Origin: Bacteroidales bacterium UBA1266
Lineage (GTDB): Bacteria; Bacteroidota; Bacteroidia; Bacteroidales; WCHB1-69
Length of the DNA stretch: 6,144 bases
Assembly (NCBI GenBank): GCA_002308135.1
Contig: DBVK01000009.1
Span: 1 to 6,144, forward strand
Reading direction: 5' to 3'
In this document: piece by piece, positions 1 through 6,144 of the stretch
Layout of the letters: each line of letters begins with the position of its first letter
Numbering within the stretch: position 1 is the first letter of the stretch
Position numbers and translations under genes: made by a program
Notes under the pieces: model-generated
Databases searched by the model: none
What the model was told of the DNA's origin: nothing
What the model saw: only the letters and a program-made list of their open reading frames with translations

Positions 1-1809
1 TCCCTCCGCGTGCTCGACGGCGCAGTTGCCGTCTTCTGCGCGGTCGGCGGCGTGCAGCCCCAGACCGAGACCGTCTGGCGTCAGGCCAAGAAATACAAAG
101 TCCCGACTCTGGCATTCGTCAACAAGATGGACCGTACCGGCGCCAATTTCTTTGCAGTGGTGGACCAGATCAAATCCAAGCTGGGCGCCAACCCTGTCCC
201 CCTGCAGCTTCCCATTGGTTCGGAAGAAGGTTTTGCAGGCATAGTGGATCTGGTGAACAACAAAGCCTTTGCCTGGGACGAAGCTTCCCAGGGCGCCATC
301 TACAATGAGGTGGAGATTCCGGAAGATATGCTGGAGGAGGTGAACCGCTACCGTACCGCTTTGGTGGAAGGTGTGGCGGAGGAGAGCGAAGAGCTCCTCA
401 ACAAGTTCATGGAGAATCCGGACAGCATTACGGTGGAGGAAATCGAAGCGGCTGTGCGCAAAGCCACCATCGAACAGAAAATCACGCCGGTTTTGTGCGG
501 ATCCTCTTTCAAAAACAAAGGCGTGCAGCTCTTGCTGGACGCCATTACCCTGTACCTGCCCAGCCCGGAGGACAAACCCGCCATCATCGGAACGCATCCG
601 GAAACCCAGACCCAGGAGGAACGCCATCCCAGCGAGACGGAGCCTTTCTCCGCCCTGGTGTTCAAAATCGCCACGGACCCTTTCGTCGGCAAAGTCGCTT
701 TCTTCCGTGTGTATTCGGGCAGCGTCAACGCCGGTGACACAGTCTATAACGTCTATACCGGCAAGCGGGAGCGCATCTCCCGTCTGTTCGAGATGCATGC
801 CAACAAACAGCTGCCGTTGGAGCGTGTTTCCGCCGGCAATATTGCGGTGGCCGTCGGTTTGAAAAAAGCCCCGACAGGCACCACCATTTGTGACGAAAAA
901 CATCCGATAGCCCTTGAATCCATGGATTTTCCGGAACCTGTCATCTCCATCGCCGTGGAGCCCAAAACCCAGGATGACATGGACAAGCTGGAGGATTCCC
1001 TTCAGAAGCTTTCGGAAGAGGACCCCACCTTCAAGGTAAGGGTGGACGAGGAGTCCGGACAAACGCTGATCAGCGGCATGGGAGAGCTTCATCTGGAAAT
1101 CCTGCTCGACCGTCTCCGCCGCGAGTTCGGCGTCGTCTGCAACTCCGGCAATCCGGTGGTCTCTTACCGTGAAGCTATCTGCACCACGGTGCATCACCGC
1201 GAGGTGCACAAAAAACAGTCGGGCGGCAAAGGGCAGTTCGCCGATGTGGAATTCGAGCTTTCGCCTGCGGACGGCCAGACGAAAGGGCTTGTGTTCATCA
1301 ATGAAGTCAAGGGCGGCAACATCCCTAAGGAGTTCATGCCTGCCATTCAGAAAGGCTTTGAAAAAGCCATGACTACCGGCCCGTTGCTGGGCAATGCCCT
1401 GATTAACGCCCGGGTGCGTGTGTTGGACGGATCCTTCCATCCGGTGGATTCCGATGCCAACGCTTTTGAAATTTGCGCTTCCAAAGGTTTCCGCGCTGCA
1501 GCGAAAGAGGCTTCCCCCACTTTGCTGGAGCCTGTAATGCATGTGGAAGTGGACATTCCCGACGAGTGCGTCGGTGGCGTCTCCAGTGATTTGAACCGCC
1601 GCCGCGCCATGATCCAGGGAGTGGATGTCTGCTTTGACGGACAGATTATCCGTGCCTTTGTGCCCATGGCGGAGATGTTCGGCTACATCACCACCTTGCG
1701 CACCCTGACATCGGGCAGGGGCACCGTTTCCATGGAATTTGACCATTATGAGGAAATGCCTGCCGCCAAAGTCGATGAAATGCTCAATAACCGGAAATTC
1801 AAATTTTAA
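1..1809 (+). CDS. fusA: Elongation factor G (EF-G), partial, 5' end missing
   Basis: This is the cytoplasmic GTPase that drives tRNA-mRNA translocation and, with RRF, ribosome recycling. The frame is open from the first base (S-L-R-V-L-D-G), so the GTG at 10 is internal, not a start; compared with the roughly 700-residue family, about 100 N-terminal residues (P-loop, switch I and the DTPGH motif) lie off the window. Visible are the G4 motif NKMD (121-132), a G5-like GSSFKNKG (from 499), domain II (from about 646), domain III with ISGMGELHLE (about 980-1190), domain IV with KQSGGKGQF (about 1216-1245) and its tip loop DGSFHPVD with the conserved His at 1438, and domain V with VPMAEMFGY and TSGRG. 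The DLNRRR element is kept, but flanking residues differ from the usual GDVIGDLNRRRG. It lies 21 nt upstream of rpsJ, with no tuf between. The location argues for the housekeeping copy rather than an EF-G paralogue, although the GTP-binding residues needed to confirm this are not visible. Confidence 0.98.
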   Translation, partial: SLRVLDGAVAVFCAVGGVQPQTETVWRQAKKYKVPTLAFVNKMDRTGANFFAVVDQIKSKLGANPVPLQLPIGSEEGFAGIVDLVNNKAFAWDEASQGAIYNEVEIPEDMLEEVNRYRTALVEGVAEESEELLNKFMENPDSITVEEIEAAVRKATIEQKITPVLCGSSFKNKGVQLLLDAITLYLPSPEDKPAIIGTHPETQTQEERHPSETEPFSALVFKIATDPFVGKVAFFRVYSGSVNAGDTVYNVYTGKRERISRLFEMHANKQLPLERVSAGNIAVAVGLKKAPTGTTICDEKHPIALESMDFPEPVISIAVEPKTQDDMDKLEDSLQKLSEEDPTFKVRVDEESGQTLISGMGELHLEILLDRLRREFGVVCNSGNPVVSYREAICTTVHHREVHKKQSGGKGQFADVEFELSPADGQTKGLVFINEVKGGNIPKEFMPAIQKGFEKAMTTGPLLGNALINARVRVLDGSFHPVDSDANAFEICASKGFRAAAKEASPTLLEPVMHVEVDIPDECVGGVSSDLNRRRAMIQGVDVCFDGQIIRAFVPMAEMFGYITTLRTLTSGRGTVSMEFDHYEEMPAAKVDEMLNNRKFKF

Positions 1810-1830
1810 TCCATAAAATATTTTAAAAAC

Positions 1831-2145
1831 GTGAGTCAAAGAATCAGAATCAAGTTGAAATCCTACGATCACAGTCTGGTGGACAAGTCCGCCGAAAAGA
1901 TCGTAAAGACCGTCAATGCGGTCAGAGACGACAAGGTCGTTGTCGTAGGCCCTATTCCGCTGCCGACGCAGAAGAAGATTTTCACGGTGAACCGTTCCAC
2001 GTTTGTGAACAAGAAATCAAGGGAACAGTTCGAATTGTCTTCCTACAAGCGGCTGCTGGATATTTACGGCACCACTGCCAAAACCATCGATGCGCTGATG
2101 AAGCTGGAACTGCCCAGCGGCGTGGAAGTGGAAATCAAAGTCTGA
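1831..2145 (+). CDS. rpsJ: 30S ribosomal protein S10
   Basis: S10 sits in the head of the small subunit and, in other bacteria, also serves as NusE in transcription antitermination. The 104-residue product opens [14 protein letters not shown], carries GPIPLPT and [11 protein letters not shown], and ends [12 protein letters not shown], all hallmarks of Bacteroidota S10. The start is GTG at 1831: an in-frame TAA (1807) lies upstream with only non-start codons between, and the next in-frame ATG is near the C-terminus, so no ATG start is possible. No Shine-Dalgarno is seen; the leader is A/T-rich. Residues 31-39 (VRDDKVVVV) replace the usual short TGA-type turn and make the protein about three residues longer in this loop than E. 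coli or typical Bacteroides S10 as I remember them. Val59, equivalent to E. coli Val57 in the tetracycline-site loop, is the common residue. It is the first gene of the S10 operon. Confidence 0.97.
   Translation: MSQRIRIKLKSYDHSLVDKSAEKIVKTVNAVRDDKVVVVGPIPLPTQKKIFTVNRSTFVNKKSREQFELSSYKRLLDIYGTTAKTIDALMKLELPSGVEVEIKV
1928..1946 (+). repeat. Perfect inverted repeat inside rpsJ (7-bp stem, 5-nt loop)
   Basis: ACGACAA (1928-1934) and TTGTCGT (1940-1946) are exact reverse complements separated by GGTCG. The element lies exactly over the codons of the expanded S10 loop. It could form a small mRNA hairpin or be a scar of a local templated insertion. It has no T-tract and is not a terminator. A function is not shown. 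Confidence 0.6.
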
Positions 2146-2148
2146 CGA

Positions 2149-2161
2149 ATCCGTGACGGAT
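2149..2161 (+). repeat. Short inverted repeat just after rpsJ
   Basis: ATCCG (2149-2153) pairs with CGGAT (2157-2161) around a TGA loop, beginning 3 nt after the rpsJ stop. The following bases are A-rich, not T-rich, so this is not an intrinsic terminator on the + strand. A 5-bp stem this small may be coincidental. Confidence 0.35.
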
Positions 2162-2173
2162 ACAGAAAAAAAC

Positions 2174-2203
2174 AAAAAGTAAAAAAGGTTTAAAAAGTAA
2201 AAA
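2174..2203 (+). repeat. A-rich direct repeat in the rplC leader
   Basis: The 12-mer AAAAAGTAAAAA occurs at 2174-2185 and again at 2192-2203, offset by 18 nt, in the 61-nt gap between rpsJ and rplC, the longest gap in the window. The second copy ends 3 nt before the rplC ATG. An unstructured A-rich leader is the usual substitute for a Shine-Dalgarno in Bacteroidota, which may be all this is. Confidence 0.55.
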
Positions 2204-2206
2204 GAA

Positions 2207-2836
2207 ATGTCTGGTTTAATTGGAAAGAAAATTGGTATGACCAGTATCTTTGATGCCTCTGGGAAAAACCTACCATGCACGGTGATAGAGGCTGGTCCTT
2301 GTGTTGTCACACAAGTTAAAACCATGGAAAAGGATGGATACGATGCCATCCAACTGGCTTTTGATGACAAGAAAGAAAAGCACACCACAAAAGCCTTACG
2401 TGGACATTTTGCCAAGGCGAACACCACGCCGAAACGCATTGTCCGCGAGTTTTCACGTTTTGAGCAGGGTTCCCGCAAGAGCTTCGGCGAAGTGCTGACG
2501 GTCTCCGTGTTCGAAGAAGGTGAGTTTGTTGATGTTTCCGGCGTAAGCAAAGGAAAGGGATTCCAAGGTGTCGTGAAAAGACACGGATTCGGTGGCGTTG
2601 GTGATAGTACTCACGGCCAGCACAATCGTTTGAGAGCCCCCGGTTCCATGGGTGCCTCCTCCTATCCTTCAAGGGTTTTGCCGGGCATGCGTATGGCCGG
2701 CAGAATGGGCGGCCAGAAAGTGAAAGTCCAGAACCTGGAAATCATCAGGATCATACCTGAAAAGAATTTGTTAGTTGTCAAGGGATCAGTTCCCGGTTGT
2801 AACGGAACCTATTTAAAATTGGAGAGATGGAGCTAA
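2207..2836 (+). CDS. rplC: 50S ribosomal protein L3
   Basis: L3 is an early-assembly 23S rRNA-binding protein whose long loop reaches toward the peptidyl-transferase centre. The 209-residue product begins [16 protein letters not shown], has [16 protein letters not shown], the [13 protein letters not shown] segment, the extended loop [22 protein letters not shown] (residues 136-157) and [15 protein letters not shown], then ends [12 protein letters not shown] plus a short tail. At the position of E. coli Gln150, the residue methylated by PrmB, there is Ser152, so that modification cannot occur here; I believe this is common in the phylum. ATG at 2207 fits the family N-terminus and follows an A-rich leader without a clear Shine-Dalgarno. 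The last residues (ERWS) are encoded across the start of rplD, giving a 10-nt overlap and probable translational coupling. Confidence 0.98.
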   Translation: MSGLIGKKIGMTSIFDASGKNLPCTVIEAGPCVVTQVKTMEKDGYDAIQLAFDDKKEKHTTKALRGHFAKANTTPKRIVREFSRFEQGSRKSFGEVLTVSVFEEGEFVDVSGVSKGKGFQGVVKRHGFGGVGDSTHGQHNRLRAPGSMGASSYPSRVLPGMRMAGRMGGQKVKVQNLEIIRIIPEKNLLVVKGSVPGCNGTYLKLERWS

Positions 2837-3462
2837 AAGTATTAAATATTGAGGGAAAAGAGACCGGCAGAACGGTTGTTTTGAATGACAAGATTTTCGG
2901 TATAGAGCCGAATAGTCATATGGTTTGGTTGGATGTGAAACAATACTTGGCCAACCAGCGTCAGGGAACCCACGATTCCAAGGAGAAATCCATGCTTTCC
3001 GGCAGCACCCGCAAACTGCACAAGCAGAAGGGTGGCGGCGGCGCCCGCGTCGGCAGCATCAAGAGCCCCTTGTTCCCCGGTGGCGCCAGAGTGTTCGGCC
3101 CCCATCCCAGGGACTACCATTTCAAACTGAACAAAAAAGTCAAACGGCTGGCCCGTATGTCCGCTTTGTCCGCCAAGGCTGCAGAGCAATCCATTACGGT
3201 GATTGAAAAGTTTGATATAGAGGTTCCTAAGACAAAACAGTACATCCAGATTCTCAAGAACGTGAATTTATACGATAAAAAAACGTTATTGGTACTGAAT
3301 GAATTGGATAAAAATGTACTTTTGTCCTCTAGAAATATTTCGAAGGCGAAAGTTGCAAGGGTTTGTGATTTAAATACTTATGATATTTTAAATGCACAAC
3401 ATCTGTTGATTTCCGAGCCCGCAGCTTCCAAATTCGATGAATTATTTAGTGTTAATGAGTAA
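2827..3462 (+). CDS. rplD: 50S ribosomal protein L4
   Basis: L4 binds 23S rRNA and its extended loop lines the nascent-peptide exit tunnel; in enterobacteria it also represses its own S10 operon, but nothing in this window shows that here. The 211-residue product matches Bacteroidota L4: [36 protein letters not shown], then the Gly-rich tunnel loop ([15 protein letters not shown] through VFGPHPRDY, about residues 67-97), [15 protein letters not shown], and a C-terminal globular part with [17 protein letters not shown]. The ATG at 2827 lies inside rplC and gives the family N-terminus. GGAG at 2821-2824 is only 2 nt from the ATG, too close to act as a normal Shine-Dalgarno, so coupling to rplC termination is likely. 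Base composition changes abruptly: the loop region is GC-rich and the last third is strongly AT-rich, with TTA, ATA and AAT codons. Confidence 0.98.
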   Translation: MELKVLNIEGKETGRTVVLNDKIFGIEPNSHMVWLDVKQYLANQRQGTHDSKEKSMLSGSTRKLHKQKGGGGARVGSIKSPLFPGGARVFGPHPRDYHFKLNKKVKRLARMSALSAKAAEQSITVIEKFDIEVPKTKQYIQILKNVNLYDKKTLLVLNELDKNVLLSSRNISKAKVARVCDLNTYDILNAQHLLISEPAASKFDELFSVNE

Positions 3463-3474
3463 AAGAGCAGTTCA

Positions 3475-3768
3475 ATGAATATCATTATTAAACCGCTTGT
3501 TACCGAAAAAATGACAGCCATCAGCGAGAAAACCAACCGCTATGGTTTTATCGTGGACCGTCGCGCGGACAAGCAGCAGATTAAGGAAGCCATCGAGAAA
3601 ATATACGATGTGAAGGTGGAAAGTGTGAACACCCTGATCCAAAGGGGTAAAAGCGTTTTCCGTTATTCCAAGACAGGCGGCTTCATCAAGGGCAGCAAGA
3701 GCACCTTCAAGAAAGCCTATGTGCAGTTAAAGGGAGATGATACCATTGATATTTTCAGCGGTATTTAG
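3475..3768 (+). CDS. rplW: 50S ribosomal protein L23
   Basis: L23 lies at the exit of the peptide tunnel and is the docking site for trigger factor and SRP in bacteria. The 97-residue product starts MNIIIKPLVTEKMTAISEKTNRYGF, has the ADKQQIKEAIEKIYDVKVESVNT core and a short positively charged loop (RGKSVFRYSKTGGF), and ends TIDIFSGI, closely resembling the Bacteroidota form. The ATG at 3475 is 12 nt after the rplD stop, with only a weak GAG-containing stretch upstream and no convincing Shine-Dalgarno. Length and N-terminus agree with the family, and nothing is missing. Its position between rplD and rplB is the standard S10-operon order. Confidence 0.98.
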   Translation: MNIIIKPLVTEKMTAISEKTNRYGFIVDRRADKQQIKEAIEKIYDVKVESVNTLIQRGKSVFRYSKTGGFIKGSKSTFKKAYVQLKGDDTIDIFSGI

Positions 3769-3795
3769 TAGCGAAAGTTTAGAACTTAGATAAAG

Positions 3796-4620
3796 ATGGG
3801 ATTAAGAAAGTTTAAACCGGTAACACCGGGACAGAGATTCAAGTTAATTAGTGACTTTGCAGAGGTAACGGCTAAAACACCCGAAAAAAGTTTGCTGTTA
3901 TCCAAGAAAAGATCCGGCGGAAGAAATAACCAGGGACGCAGGACCATGCGCTACATTGGCGGCGGTCATCACAAAATAATCCGTCTGGTTGACTTCAAGC
4001 GTGACAAGGACGGCATCCCCGCCACCGTGAAAACCATCGAATACGATCCGAACCGTTCGGCCCGTATCGCTTTGCTGTTTTATGCCGATGGTGAAAAGCG
4101 CTATATCGTCGCCCCTCACGGACTGAAGGTCGGGATGACCCTGCTCTCCGGAAAAGGTGTGGCCCCCGAATTGGGGAATGCCCTGTTCTTCTCCGAGATT
4201 CCGCTCGGAACGATTGTGCACAACATAGAGATGCAGCCGGGCCAGGGCGCCAAGATTGCGCGCAGCGCCGGTTCCTATGCCCAGTTGATGTCGAGAGAGG
4301 ATAAATATGTTATTATCAAACTGCCTTCCGGTGAAACCCGTAAAGTGCTGTGCGCTTGCAAGGCCACCGTGGGTATGGTCTCCAACATCGAGCACAACCT
4401 TCAGGTTTCCGGTAAGGCCGGACGTTCCCGCTGGATGGGACGTCGTCCGAGGGTCCGTGGTGTTGTAATGAACCCTGTCGATCACCCCATGGGCGGTGGT
4501 GAAGGTCGCGCCTCCGGCGGACATCCCCGTTCCAGAAAGGGCTTGATTGCGAAAGGATACAAGACCAGAAAGCCGAAGAAAGCCTCGAGCCAATATATTA
4601 TTGAAAGAAGAAAGAAATAA
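3796..4620 (+). CDS. rplB: 50S ribosomal protein L2
   Basis: L2 is a core 50S protein needed for subunit joining and close to the peptidyl-transferase centre. The 274-residue product has the expected length. It shows KSGGRNN-like [21 protein letters not shown] (about residues 40-60), the OB-fold region [12 protein letters not shown] and [13 protein letters not shown], the SH3-like domain with [27 protein letters not shown], and the signature [14 protein letters not shown] with His230, equivalent to the functionally important E. coli His229. The basic tail ending YIIERRKK is typical of Bacteroidota. The ATG at 3796 is 27 nt after rplW; the leader is AT-rich with no Shine-Dalgarno. A 241-codon open frame on the opposite strand is a shadow of this gene's composition. 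Confidence 0.99.
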   Translation: MGLRKFKPVTPGQRFKLISDFAEVTAKTPEKSLLLSKKRSGGRNNQGRRTMRYIGGGHHKIIRLVDFKRDKDGIPATVKTIEYDPNRSARIALLFYADGEKRYIVAPHGLKVGMTLLSGKGVAPELGNALFFSEIPLGTIVHNIEMQPGQGAKIARSAGSYAQLMSREDKYVIIKLPSGETRKVLCACKATVGMVSNIEHNLQVSGKAGRSRWMGRRPRVRGVVMNPVDHPMGGGEGRASGGHPRSRKGLIAKGYKTRKPKKASSQYIIERRKK

Positions 4621-4637
4621 CATAAAGCATAGAGAAA

Positions 4638-4916
4638 ATGGCTAGATCGTTAAAAAAAGGTCCGTATATTCAATATAAACTCGAAAAAAGAGTGATCGAA
4701 GCGCAAGCCTCGAACAAAAAAGTGGCAATTAAGACGTGGTCCAGGGCTTCCATGATTTCTCCCGATTTTGTCGGACAGACCATCGCTGTGCACAACGGGA
4801 ACAAATTCATTCCGGTGTACGTGACAGAGAACATGGTAGGCCACAAGCTGGGTGAATTCGCCCCTACGCGTATTTTCAGAGGCCATGCCGGTAGTAAGGA
4901 CAAAGGTAAAAAATAA
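4638..4916 (+). CDS. rpsS: 30S ribosomal protein S19
   Basis: S19 binds 16S rRNA in the 30S head, together with S13, and contacts the A-site tRNA and the 50S bridge. The 92-residue product starts [19 protein letters not shown] and contains the near-invariant [30 protein letters not shown], then [15 protein letters not shown] and FRGHAG with a short Lys-rich tail. Length and motifs are fully family-like. The ATG at 4638 comes 17 nt after the rplB stop; the leader AGAGAAA holds only a weak purine stretch. Its stop codon overlaps the Shine-Dalgarno of rplV downstream. Confidence 0.98.
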   Translation: MARSLKKGPYIQYKLEKRVIEAQASNKKVAIKTWSRASMISPDFVGQTIAVHNGNKFIPVYVTENMVGHKLGEFAPTRIFRGHAGSKDKGKK

Positions 4917-4921
4917 AGGAG
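4915..4921 (+). promoter_or_regulatory. Canonical Shine-Dalgarno for rplV
   Basis: AAAGGAG, overlapping the rpsS stop codon (TAA 4914-4916), stands 7 nt before the rplV ATG at 4929, which is the ideal distance. It fixes that ATG over the internal Met at 4989. None of the other starts in this window has a comparable site at proper spacing. Confidence 0.75.
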
Positions 4922-4928
4922 CAGGACA

Positions 4929-5348
4929 ATGGGAGCAAGAAAAAGATTAGCTGCAGAAGCTAGAAAGGAAAAAAACAAACAGGTGTGCATGGCACGTCTG
5001 TGCAATAACAACACCTCCCCCCGCAAAACCCGTCTGATGGCGGACCTGGTAAGGGGGAAAGATGTGGAATATGCATTGAATGTGTTGAAATACAGCAAAA
5101 AAGAATCTTCTGAAAAAATCCGCAAACTGTTGCTTTCCGCCGTTGCCAACTGGCAGGTCAAGCACGAAGGTGCGCGCGTGGAAGACAGTCAGCTCTACAT
5201 TAAAGAGATATATGTGGACGGCGGTCGTATGCTGAAACGCTTGAGGACAGCCCCTCGGGGTCGCGGTTACAGGATCAGAAGGCGTTCGAACCACATCACC
5301 GTAATTTTAGACAGTAGAATTGACAACAATCAAACAGTAGAAGAATAA
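4929..5348 (+). CDS. rplV: 50S ribosomal protein L22
   Basis: L22 folds with 23S rRNA during early assembly, and its long beta-hairpin lines the exit tunnel beside L4, where macrolide-resistance changes occur in other bacteria. The 139-residue product is longer than the 110-residue E. coli protein because of an N-terminal basic extension (MGARKRLAAEARKEK) that is usual in Bacteroidota. The core is seen in NTSPRKTRLMADLVRGKDV, KLLLSAVANWQ and the hairpin region VDGGRMLKRLRTAPRGRGYRIRRRSNHITV. The start at 4929 is supported both by the family N-terminus and by AAAGGAG at ideal spacing. The stop TAA (5346-5348) directly abuts the rpsC ATG, so translation of the two is probably coupled. No deletion in the hairpin is apparent. 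Confidence 0.98.
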   Translation: MGARKRLAAEARKEKNKQVCMARLCNNNTSPRKTRLMADLVRGKDVEYALNVLKYSKKESSEKIRKLLLSAVANWQVKHEGARVEDSQLYIKEIYVDGGRMLKRLRTAPRGRGYRIRRRSNHITVILDSRIDNNQTVEE

Positions 5349-6083
5349 ATGGGACAGAAAGTTAATCCGATTGGAATGCGTTTAGGCATCATCAGGGGTT
5401 GGGAATCCAACTGGTATGGTGGAAAGAATTTCGAAAACAAGCTGGTGGAAGATGTAAAAATCAGAAATTATGTAAGCGCCCGTCTGGCAAAAGCCAGTGT
5501 CTCCAAAATCTACATTGAGCGTACGCTGAAGCTGGTTACCATAACCATCAACACCGCGCGCCCGGGTTTGATTATCGGAAAGGACGGAGGTGAGGTCAAG
5601 AAACTGAACGAGGAGTTGAAGAAAATCACCGGCAAGGAGATCCAGATCAACATCTCGGAAATCAAACGCCCGGAACTGGATGCCGTTCTGGTCGCCCAGT
5701 CCATTGCCCGTCAGATTGAAGGCCGCATGTTCTACCGCAGGGCCATCAAGCAAGCGATTGCCAATACCATGCGTGCCGGCGCCGAAGGTATCAAGGTGAC
5801 CATATCCGGTCGTATCGCCGGTGCGGAAATCGCCCGTACGGAACACTTCAAGGAAGGCCGTACGCCTTTGCACACCTTGCGTGCTGACATCGACTACAAC
5901 CAGACAGAAGCTCACACCACTTACGGCCGTCTGGGCGTGAAGGTGTGGATCTGCCGCGGGCTGGTCTATGGCAAACGCGACTTGTTCCAAGGCGCTTCCG
6001 AACCCGTGAGGGAAGGCAAGCCCCAAATGCAGCGCAGGGGAAGAGGCGAAGGCCGTTCCCGCAGGGAAAGGGGTAATAATTAA
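5349..6083 (+). CDS. rpsC: 30S ribosomal protein S3
   Basis: S3 lies on the 30S head at the mRNA entry channel, where it helps unwind incoming mRNA along with S4 and S5. The 244-residue product starts [23 protein letters not shown], has the type II KH domain with the GKDG loop (residues 77-80, in [14 protein letters not shown]), then the C-terminal domain with [50 protein letters not shown] and GVKVWICRG. It ends in a basic, Arg/Gly-rich disordered-looking tail (from about residue 225). The ATG at 5349 immediately follows the rplV stop with no spacer and no Shine-Dalgarno, which suggests translation by ribosomes finishing rplV. Everything expected is present. Confidence 0.99.
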   Translation: MGQKVNPIGMRLGIIRGWESNWYGGKNFENKLVEDVKIRNYVSARLAKASVSKIYIERTLKLVTITINTARPGLIIGKDGGEVKKLNEELKKITGKEIQINISEIKRPELDAVLVAQSIARQIEGRMFYRRAIKQAIANTMRAGAEGIKVTISGRIAGAEIARTEHFKEGRTPLHTLRADIDYNQTEAHTTYGRLGVKVWICRGLVYGKRDLFQGASEPVREGKPQMQRRGRGEGRSRRERGNN

Positions 6084-6120
6084 TTCAGAGAGTTTGTAAT
6101 TACATTAAAGATAAGTTAAA

Positions 6121-6144
6121 ATGTTACAACCAAAAAAGACGAAA
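6121..6144 (+). CDS. rplP: 50S ribosomal protein L16, 5' fragment only
   Basis: Only eight codons fall in the window, reading MLQPKKTK, the usual start of bacterial L16. L16 belongs next after rpsC in the S10 operon and sits near the A-site tRNA in the 50S subunit. The gap of 37 nt after rpsC is AT-rich, with no clear Shine-Dalgarno. The rest of the gene runs off the right edge, so nothing can be said about its integrity. Confidence 0.9.

Noticed and set aside
10..12. GTG at position 10 as the start of fusA
   Set aside because: The frame is open upstream to the window edge and already encodes conserved EF-G residues (SLRVLDG). The real start lies about 100 codons to the left.
1815..1828. AAAATATTTT palindrome after fusA as a possible terminator
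   Set aside because: The stem contains only A-T pairs with no loop or GC core, and the S10 genes continue directly. It is AT-rich spacer.
3317..3324. TACTTTTG, an exact match to the Bacteroidota -7 promoter element TAnnTTTG, in the AT-rich part of rplD
   Set aside because: The matching -33 position (about 3294-3297, ACTG) fits TTTG poorly. Another exact match occurs at 2245-2252 inside rplC, and a 6-base constraint is expected once or twice per strand in 6 kb, so this is chance level without transcript-start data.
3898..4623. 241-codon open frame on the minus strand opposite rplB
   Set aside because: It lies entirely antisense to a clearly conserved gene, its translation resembles no family I know, and such frames arise from codon bias in long, GC-richer genes. 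The same applies to the minus-strand frames at 5382-6026, 348-740, 2017-2550 and 2316-2672.
4989..4991. Internal ATG as an alternative rplV start, giving an L22 of E. coli-like length
   Set aside because: The ATG at 4929 has an ideally spaced AAAGGAG and yields the N-terminal extension typical of Bacteroidota L22.
6096..6103. GTAATTAC palindrome between rpsC and rplP
   Set aside because: An 8-bp AT-rich palindrome without a loop is easily found by chance, and no partner site or flanking motif supports an operator.

Overview
This window is a ten-gene stretch of the str/S10 ribosomal-protein gene cluster, all on the + strand, tightly packed and with every complete gene intact. The order is fusA (5' end cut off by the window), rpsJ, rplC, rplD, rplW, rplB, rpsS, rplV, rpsC and the first eight codons of rplP. 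No transposon, tRNA, rRNA, CRISPR array, phage gene or convincing terminator is visible, and no gene-free stretch exceeds 61 nt.

The organism is most likely a member of the Bacteroidota (Bacteroidetes), probably Bacteroidales-like. Reasons: fusA runs straight into rpsJ with no tuf between them; S10 begins [15 protein letters not shown]22 has the long N-terminal extension beginning MGARK; L2 ends in an [15 protein letters not shown] tail; and most start codons follow A-rich leaders rather than Shine-Dalgarno sequences. A genus cannot be named from this. Composition is mixed: GC-rich in fusA and gene interiors, AT-rich at gene junctions and in the 3' half of rplD.

Layout: 1-1809 encodes the C-terminal six-sevenths of elongation factor G, the translocation GTPase. 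From 1831 onward lies the S10 operon proper: S10 (30S head), L3, L4, L23 and L2 (50S core, exit tunnel and peptidyl-transferase surroundings), S19 (30S head), L22 (exit tunnel), S3 (30S head, mRNA entry) and the start of L16 (near the A site). Gaps run from 61 nt (rpsJ-rplC) through 37, 27, 21, 17 and 12 nt to 0 nt (rplV-rpsC), and rplC overlaps rplD by 10 nt. This spacing suggests one co-transcribed unit whose promoter lies upstream of the window.

I see no undescribed biological system here. The points worth a second look are small: a three-residue expansion in a loop of S10 that coincides with a perfect 7-bp inverted repeat, a sharp GC swing inside rplD, the rplC/rplD overlap, one canonical Shine-Dalgarno (rplV) in an otherwise SD-poor operon, and a repeated A-rich leader before rplC.
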